29,492 nucleotides of DNA, from positions 1-29,492 of the forward strand of contig JNEM01009849.1 of assembly GCA_000697335.1 (NCBI GenBank), in the 5' to 3' direction. Positions 21,600-29,492 of the stretch are shown here, in pieces; position 1 is the stretch's first letter; each line of letters starts with the position of its first letter. A program made the translations under genes and the position numbers. This DNA is from Conidiobolus incongruus B7586. Its lineage: Eukaryota > Entomophthoromycota > Entomophthoromycetes > Entomophthorales > Conidiobolaceae. A model generated the notes under the pieces. That model had not been told where the DNA came from, did no database searches, and was given only the letters and a program-made list of their open reading frames with translations.

Positions 21600-22020
21600 T
21601 GAGTTATTACCAACTTTAAGGACTAAAACCAAAAGCTCAAAATGGGAAAGCGAAATGAATCGAAATTCTTAATGCTTGATGTAAGGAGAGAATAGCGCAT
21701 ACATCCAGTTATATTTATAATGCAATTAACATCAATGTAAAACAATTTTTTTGGCATTACAAGTTCATCTTGGATGTCTCGGTATCTGAGATTTTATGTC
21801 AATCGATATAGCATGTTAATAATCTATTTTATTTATGAAAAAGTACTAGAGGATTAATTAATACATATCTATATTCACAGATTTCAATAATGATAAATAA
21901 AGCATAAATAGGATCACAGTTAAAAGCCAGAAAAGATTTGTGCAAATTGCTGACATATTGCAGACGGATATGTAATCACTGTTTCAATGGATAAAATACC
22001 TAATATTCATATTGAGTAAA
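21600..22020 (+). other. Faint coding-like patch, unrecognised
   Basis: This roughly 420-base patch is GC-richer than its flanks and has a few short + strand pieces with protein-like content, such as MGKRNESKFLMLDVRRE near 21640-21690 and ADGYVITVSMDKIPNIHIE near 21963-22017, separated by many stops. I cannot name a family. It may be a heavily decayed gene or element, or chance. Confidence 0.18.
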
Positions 22021-24059
22021 GATATTAAGTCATTTATTAATATTAAAATCTCAATTTTAGTTAATCATTAATATTATGCTAAAATTCATTTAATAAATTT
22101 ATAATAATATAAAATTCAATTCTTTTTTTTGTTTAAAATTTAATTATTAAAAAAAGTTACTAATAATAATAATGTATATAAGTTTTTTTTATTTTAATTA
22201 GCATTAAAATTTATTAAAAATAATAATAATAAATGATCATTTTATTTTATTACGATCAAATTTCAAAAAAAAATTTGCATTATTTAATGAATATGTCACT
22301 TAATTTGCATTTTAAAAAAATATTCTTTTCTGTTTAATTGGGATTTCAATAGCATAAATTCGAGTAAAATAAAGAAACAGTTGAGGGGGAATAAACTTTA
22401 ATTGGATATCTAAACATCATTAAACAAATAAAAACCGAGGTGAAAATCAACAGATCAGTGAATTTTAATATGATCTAAAAGTTAAATTTTATGCAATTAT
22501 TTATGTTTTGCTAATTTAAAAAAATAACCCGACTACATCCATATAAAACAATTGAATTTCTTATATTTTTCACTTTTAGTTTGTGAAGAAATGATTTTTT
22601 TTACCATTATTGATTTTTCGGTTAATAAGATATTTGGAACTTGATAGGTAAAATATTTTGTATGGGTTTATTTTATCATTGTTTTAATGTTTTAGCTGGA
22701 GTAAGTAGTAACCTAAAATATTTAACTGAATATTTATCACATTTTATAAATAATAGAATAATTAACAATAATTTTTAATCAATTCATCATGATTATTATT
22801 GAAATATATTATAATCAAAATAAATTAAAGTTAATTATATTAAAGATATAATAGACATTTTAATATAAATTTAAATAAGGAAAATTAGGTAATTTAAATA
22901 ATTATTTTTAGAATATTAAATGTTATAAGTAAAACCAATATTTTTATTTAACCCAAAAAAATATATTAAAAAATATTTAAAAAATAAAAATTAAAATAAA
23001 ATCTATATTTTTTTTTCAAAAATTTATTTTATTACCTTTTTATTATAATTAATTTATAATTTAATCTGATTCAAATAAAAGGGTAAATAGAGTGAATATT
23101 TGAAATATAATATGTTTTATTAAAGAATTAAAAATAGATCTTAATATAAATTTGATTTTACTAATTTAAAATTGAAATTAGCTATTGTTATATGATGATT
23201 ATTCAAAAAATTATAAGATTAAATTATTCAAGACTAAAGAATATACTAGTGATACAAATGATATCAATAGGCATTACTCTTAATATTCATTAAGATCAAT
23301 AATCTAATATTTGTTTACTTATAATAAGCATACTAGTAATATTAATAATTTAGATCAAGATGTATGCACAAATAAATATTGAATATATAATAGCTGATCT
23401 ATTGATATTTATTTTTAATTCATTGAAAATAATATATTATTAGATTGTTTATATTATAATCATAATGATATATGTATATATAATAAAAATGATTACTCTA
23501 TAAGATTACCAATATAAAAATATTTAAAATACAATATTTATCATTAATTTAAGGTGAAACTTTAGTAAAAATAATTAATTAATCAAAAGAATTCTAACAA
23601 ATATCCGGTATTAAAGCTTATCCACATCCCTTTTAAGAAATTACCATATTTGTTTATTAAAGCAACAAATCATAAGTATAGAGTTAATTATATAAGCATA
23701 ATAATTACATTATACTAATTAATTAGAATTGATTTATTATTTATTAGATAACTAAAATTAATTATAAGTTATTTTTTTCTCTTTATTTATTAAATATTTT
23801 ATTTATCTTTAATTAATTTAATAATAATTATTATTATTATTAATAATTAATTTAAATTAAATTTAAATATTATTTTTTTTCCAAATTTTAATAATGATAA
23901 TATTAATATTAATTCATAAAAATTTATTTAGAAATATGATTTAAAATTTTATAGTAATCGTCCCTATAATTTAGAAAATAAGTAATATTAATTAGTAGAT
24001 TCAAAATAGAAATTTAAATATCTTTAGAATTGGTATTTAATACTAATAAGGAATATATC
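22021..24059. other. AT-rich spacer, no gene seen
   Basis: About 2 kb above 80% AT with many A and T homopolymer runs. No gene or element could be supported. Confidence 0.65.
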
Positions 24060-24230
24060 AGTCCCAGAAAAATGTAGAGTTGGAATCATCTTTTTAAACG
24101 CCCCATTGTCAGGCATAGCATTTATGCCATAATAAAGTGGGAATTGATAATTTTAGGTTTGAATCATATTTTCCGGTGCTTGAATTTGACTGAGATAATT
24201 GTTATTATAAATAATCTAATCATTTTAGCC
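24060..24230 (-). other. Faint coding-like patch on the minus strand
   Basis: This GC-richer patch has a 6-bp stem-loop (GGCATA 24112-24117, TATGCC 24123-24128). On the - strand, short overlapping open stretches have protein-like content, one with MPDNGAFKKMIPTLHFSG. They are not in one frame, no family is recognised, and the patch is broken if it was ever coding. Confidence 0.2.
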
Positions 24231-24684
24231 TTTTTTAACTTTTTTCCTATTAAGGAAATTTTTGAAACAATTGGCCTTATTCTTGGGTGTTGAGACAAAA
24301 AGTACTTTTATTACCCTCAATATCTGAAATATATGATGGGATTTAATGATTTTACTTGATTTCAACATAACATATAATTCTATTAATGAAATAATTTTTA
24401 ATTAATAAACCGAATTTAAAATTATATTAACGTGAAAATCCATTAATATTAATAAATTAGTTTTATTTATAATAAATAATCATATTTTATTAAATCCGAT
24501 TTTTATTAATTTGAAATTACTAATGAACTAATGAGAGCGTTATTTTAAATTTTAATCAACCATAAAATTGAAAATTTTGATTTATTTTAATTTTAGAATT
24601 TCAATTTTTAGTAAAAAAAATCCTTTTTTTCAATCTAATTAATATTATTAATAGATCAAGTATTAAATAAATTATTATGGATAC

Positions 24685-24700
24685 ATATATATATATATAT
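24685..24700. repeat. (AT)8 microsatellite
   Basis: An uninterrupted alternating AT run of 16 bases. Confidence 0.93.
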
Positions 24701-25715
24701 AATGGCGTTGAATACAATCTTAGAATCAGTGAATTTTTGTACCTATTAATTTAACGAATGATTCGTTGAATAAAAAACATCACCTAATAATTATAATTAG
24801 AAAATTCATATTATCCAATTTTAAAATAATACTAAAATTTTTATTATATTAATATATTCTAATTTTCATAATATTATTAAATTATCTAAAATGGGATAAT
24901 AAAATAATAATGCAGTTAATTTTAATTCATTTTATAATACTAATCAAAATGAATAATAATAAAAATTTTAATCCTTAAATATATAGACTATTATATTAAT
25001 ATACAATTTTTAGATTGTATAATGAGTCTATATTAAAGTATAATCAATTCAACTATCTCTATTAATATCAATATTATGATATTTAACCAAATTTTTTTTA
25101 GTTTTATCAAATGATTCATAATTCTACCGTAAAACTATTCTTATAATAAATAGATGACTATTTATAAAAATGATTTAATAATTGAACCAATTATACAATA
25201 TTTATATTAATAAGTCTATCAATGGAAATCATTCCGTTGAATTATTTTTTCTTGTAGATTTCTAAAATTCTAATTAATTAATTAGTATAAATTATTTAAT
25301 TGATTTTAATTATAACCCACTTAAAATTCTTAAGAAAAATAAATCATATGTTTAATACGATTAATTGGTATAATGAGTAATACTAGTATTATTAAATTAT
25401 TATGCATTCAGATATTATATGGTTCTTAATAATTTATTCTAATTAAATTATAATATTTTTATTTTAAATAAATTTCAAACTATTAATAGAATTTAAGTTG
25501 GATTTAACAGATAAAAAAGATTTATTTTTCAGGATTATTAAATTACTAAGTAATCTTAATTATTTTTATATTATTCATATAATACTTTAAAGGGTTAAGT
25601 TAATAATCTTATTTGGAAATGGAAAATATTTAATTTAATATAGTATTTAAAGCTATATTTTTATTAATATAATTTAAGTTTTTTAATCAATCTCCCTATT
25701 GACTATAAAATTAAT

Positions 25716-25732
25716 TATATATATATATATAT
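25716..25732. repeat. TA microsatellite
   Basis: An uninterrupted alternating TA run of 17 bases. Confidence 0.93.
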
Positions 25733-26650
25733 GTTTTATATCCCTAATAATAATGATGAAATAAACTTGATTTATTTATTAAATTAATAGATAATTTAAA
25801 AGGCTATATTTATCTCAATATTATATTAATCAAAATAATTTTAAATTATTTCTATCTTTTTTTCAAAATATAATTCCAATATTTTAAATTAATTAAATAT
25901 AATTAGATAATTTTAAAATTAATAAGTTTTATTAATGAGGATATATTTTGTAAGATTTTTAATTACAAATTATTCTTTTTAAAAATATAATTATATTTCA
26001 TGATATATTATTGAAATCAATAAATACTATGAATGTATTATCATATACAATTAACACCTGGCCCAAAATAACTAAAGAGTCTTGATTAAATGAATATACA
26101 ATATGATACCAGAATTATACTATATTTAGTTTAGCTTATATATAAAATATTGATTTATCCCTTAACTAACGCATTGTGTTATTTTTTAATATCTGATTAC
26201 AAATATTTTACTAATATAATTGTTTAAAATAGAATTTGATAGACTGTAAGTGAATATTAAATATTTTAAAATTATGGTGAAAATAACTGATAATAATAAT
26301 AGTAATTTTATTTTAAAACAATTTTAATTAGTATTCAATAAGGATATAGGTTTCATTATTTTAATTTATTTGCAATTACTGTATATATTTTCAAAACTTA
26401 TTTTTATATTTAATTGATTTAATAAAACAAGATATATTTATAACAATAAAGTTATACATATTGATATTTCAACAATTTATAAGAAATGATAATATTCAAA
26501 TGGCACTTAAGATAAAATCTAATACAAATCTATACTTATACAATATTTGCATTAATTTCATTAATGAAAAACATTTCAAGAAATCCGATACAAATAATTA
26601 ACCAAAACAATTATGCAACTTAAAATCAATTAACATAACATTAAATTTGT

Positions 26651-26732
26651 CACTATGTCGGTCAATTCCAATATTGAATTTGATTCGTCTTTGAAAAATT
26701 GACAAGTGTTGAATTTCAGAAAAGACATAGTG
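26651..26732. repeat. Nested inverted repeat, 9 bp outer and 7 bp inner arms
   Basis: CACTATGTC (26651-26659) pairs exactly with GACATAGTG (26724-26732). Just inside, GTCAATT (26661-26667) pairs with AATTGAC at about 26697-26703. Two nested arms within 82 bases suggest a hairpin or the remains of a very short inverted-repeat element. Confidence 0.55.
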
Positions 26733-27419
26733 CATAAACTTAAAATTGATTAATTATTCTCGGAATTATAAATTGAAAAACCTTAAATTAATGAGGTAAA
26801 CTTATCAAAATTTGTCTCAAGTGTTGGAATAATTATGTCAAACTTTTTTAAAAATAATATCGCATTTGATGATTATTTGGGTAGTTATTACTAAATCAAG
26901 TGATGCGAGTTTCCTTTTGTTTGGATTGATTTTTATTAAAAATAATCAACTTTAATTTCATTATTTTATTTTGAGAAATTTTAATAAAATATAAAATATC
27001 AAAATAATATAATAAGGAAATTAAAATAATATTATAAAATTTAATTTGATAAATATTAAAGTTTTGATATTATTTTAAATTAATGTTATAATAATAATAA
27101 TCCATATCTGAAATAATTTTAATAATTAAATTAATAGTTTAAAATTACGGATTTAATAAAGATAAATCTAATAAAAATTAGTCAATTTTATATATAAGTT
27201 AAAATTCTTATTTAACGAATAAATTAAACTTCAAACTAGTACAAATAAATTTTTTTAAAAAAACATATATTTAATAATTAATATTAATAATTTATTTTAT
27301 AAAATTTTATTATTAAAAAAGTTTTTTTATTAAATTTTAATTTAATTTGTTTATTGTATATTCTTAAATTTATAACTATGCAAAAAAATAACCAGTCAAA
27401 CAAGTTATAAATTGAATTG

Positions 27420-27459
27420 ATTATGGCATAATTTTTATATTTTATTAAAATGCCATAAT
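27420..27459. repeat. 10-bp perfect inverted repeat
   Basis: ATTATGGCAT (27420-27429) and ATGCCATAAT (27450-27459) are exact inverted copies around a 20-base AT loop. The word ATGCCATAAT also occurs near 2547. Confidence 0.5.
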
Positions 27460-29097
27460 TAGACTATAATGAATTAGTGTCGGAATTGGAAGTTAATAAA
27501 AGCGACTTGGCAGTTTTAAACAAATGTCGGAACTAATTTATTTTCCTATATTATCACTTCAATTAATGAACAACTTAAAGCATAATATATCATTAGCTGT
27601 TATAATGCTTAGATTCACCAGTGTCTACCTTAACCTCATTTTCTCGGAATTATTCCCACTATTAGCTCTACAAAATATATTGCCAATTTTTTATTAATGA
27701 TATTATCACTAGTAATATTGTTCAATTTTGTTCATACAATGTAAAGGATTAAACACATATACTTAAGAATATTTTGGTTTTCTACTACTCTTCGATAACC
27801 TCTATTTAATTTTTCTAATAACCTCAATATAGTTTTAGTTATGGAACTAGTAATTAATCAAATTAAATAAAATATCCATTTCATCCATTCTTAATAATTT
27901 ATGCTATGCGTATTTCATGTTGTTTAGGCACTGGTGATTTTTTTATACTTTGAAATAATTAAGTTAACTATTCAAAATATATCAATTTCAAGTCCTTAAT
28001 ATATATAAATATATATCATACCATGATTAATTAAATCAATTAAAATATTAAATTTAATAGTTAATAACATATTAAATATTAATGATCACTCAAATTTAAT
28101 TGACATAATAATTAGAATTTTTTTGTTAAAAATATATTGGTTGATTAATATTAATCAATTGCATAAAATAAAAATAAAATTGGAAACCTGAATTTAAAAT
28201 TCAATTACTTAATTAAGTTATAATAACCGAGTAAAATCTTTCATTTAAATTTATAATGTGAATTTATTTTGACAAAGTTATAATATGATATATTGAATTT
28301 TCTCTTTTATTACGGTTGTAAATCCGATTTAATTTTTTTTTTAAAATATGGTTTTAAATGAGTTTAATTGTATTGTTGAGTTATACAACTTATTAAAACT
28401 AGTATCAAAAATATTGAACATTCAATCATTAATTAATATTTCAATGTAATAATTAAGTATTAATTATCTAATAACGAGATTACCAAGTTCATATATTTAA
28501 TAATTATTAATAATATGCTTTGATAGATAAATATTTGATTATTAGAACTTAAATGATTTTGATATTATTTGTTAACCAATTCAAATAACCAATCAATTTA
28601 TTCAACTAAGATAATTATTGGATTTGAAAAAATAGATATATTATATTAGATCACAATATTAAGATAATTCATAAATATTAATGTTATAAAATTAATATAA
28701 TCATAATAATTGAAACTTTTCAACTTAATAACATCCTCAATTGACTAAATAATGAGGAGTGAATATTTGTCAATTATATTTAAAAACTATGGTCAAATTA
28801 TTTGATTTTAACCACTTTTCAAGATAATGATTTACTATTAAGGATTCAAGAATTAATTTCAATTTTTCCCCCATTTTTCTTTAATTAAAATAAACAAAAT
28901 AAATCCGTAAAAACAAAAATTTGAATTAATTCTAGATTAGATTATTGAAATAATTAATTGATTTTTAAATAAATTTTAAAAAAAAGAGTTAATTTAATAA
29001 ATTGAAATTTGAAATATAGAATTCGAATCGAAATTGAAATTGATTTGATTATCTCGGATTATTATCTCCTCTCTCTTCAATTTTTATTTTAATTTTT

Positions 29098-29109
29098 ATT
29101 CACGTGAAT
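29098..29109. promoter_or_regulatory. Palindromic E-box (CACGTG core)
   Basis: ATTCACGTGAAT is a perfect 12-bp palindrome around a CACGTG E-box, the site bound by bHLH factors such as yeast Cbf1. A CT-rich block (about 29060-29080) lies just before it. It could belong to a promoter of a gene beyond the window, but CACGTG once in 29 kb is also about what chance gives. Confidence 0.25.
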
Positions 29110-29492
29110 TTTGAACTAAATTTAGTGTTAATAATTAAGCTTTTAATTTAAATAAAATTATTTTATTATATATATATTTCTTATTATTGTAATATTAAAA
29201 TCTAATTTTTATTATAATATATATACATATATATTAATATTAATAAAATCAATATTTATTTATTATAAATAACTTTATATTATCTTTTTAATAAGCTTTT
29301 AATATTATATTATTTTAATTATAAAATAGGATATAAAGAGTTAAACCTTTAATAAATCTTTTAGAAATATATATGGTTATATTAAATACTGAATTAAATT
29401 TAAAAACACTAGTCCTCTAAGCTTATTTAAGAATTAAACATAAATATTTTAGAAAATATATATTTATTATCTTAAATCTATATATATGTTAT

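Larger units (their letters stand above)
24231..29492. other. AT-rich gene desert to the window end
   Basis: About 5.3 kb near 80% AT. It holds AT dinucleotide tracts at 24685-24700 and 25716-25732, hairpins at 26651-26732 and 27420-27459, and a 12-bp palindrome with a CACGTG core at 29098-29109. No open frame reaches 60 codons, and I see no RNA gene. Confidence 0.6.

Noticed and set aside
1-29492. CRISPR array, rRNA genes, further tRNAs
   Set aside because: No regularly spaced repeats, no rRNA-like sequence and no second B-box with a foldable tRNA were found on either strand.

Overview
This is nuclear DNA of a fungus, probably an AT-rich early-diverging lineage (inference). The evidence is the 3' end of a Dbp10-type nucleolar RNA helicase gene, a eukaryotic tRNA-Ser gene with internal Pol III promoter boxes, and an intronless gene for a Zn(II)2Cys6 binuclear-cluster transcription factor, a class essentially confined to fungi. 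Base composition is strongly two-tiered: the genes run at roughly 40-50% GC, while most spacer DNA is near 80% AT.

Layout. Positions 2-721 hold the last 239 codons of the helicase on the + strand. A tRNA-Ser(AGA) gene lies at 1549-1629 on the - strand. Then come about 13.8 kb with no intact gene, in which four things stand out: a coding-like relic rich in Asp, Asn and Ser (about 2776-3331), a weaker coding-like island on the - strand (about 6905-7360), a short non-autonomous DNA transposon (MITE) with 28-bp terminal inverted repeats (8913-9241), and a sharply GC-richer island (about 10009-10474) that looks like a broken mobile-element insertion, possibly LTR-derived. The transcription factor gene (15499-16224, +) follows, with a TATA box, pyrimidine-rich leader, upstream regulatory region and 3' poly(A) signals. 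From about 16350 to the end there are 13 kb of AT-rich DNA with no gene I can support, only simple repeats, small hairpins and two faint coding-like patches.

The three real genes are not functionally linked: Dbp10 acts in 60S ribosome assembly, tRNA-Ser in translation, and the Zn2Cys6 protein in transcription. The window is best read as two gene-bearing points in a repeat-decayed, AT-drifted compartment. No CRISPR array, rRNA, plasmid-like origin or clear gene cluster is visible. I do not see a convincing new system. The items most worth a second look are the MITE, the GC-rich island, and the small single-domain Zn2Cys6 regulator standing alone in a gene desert.
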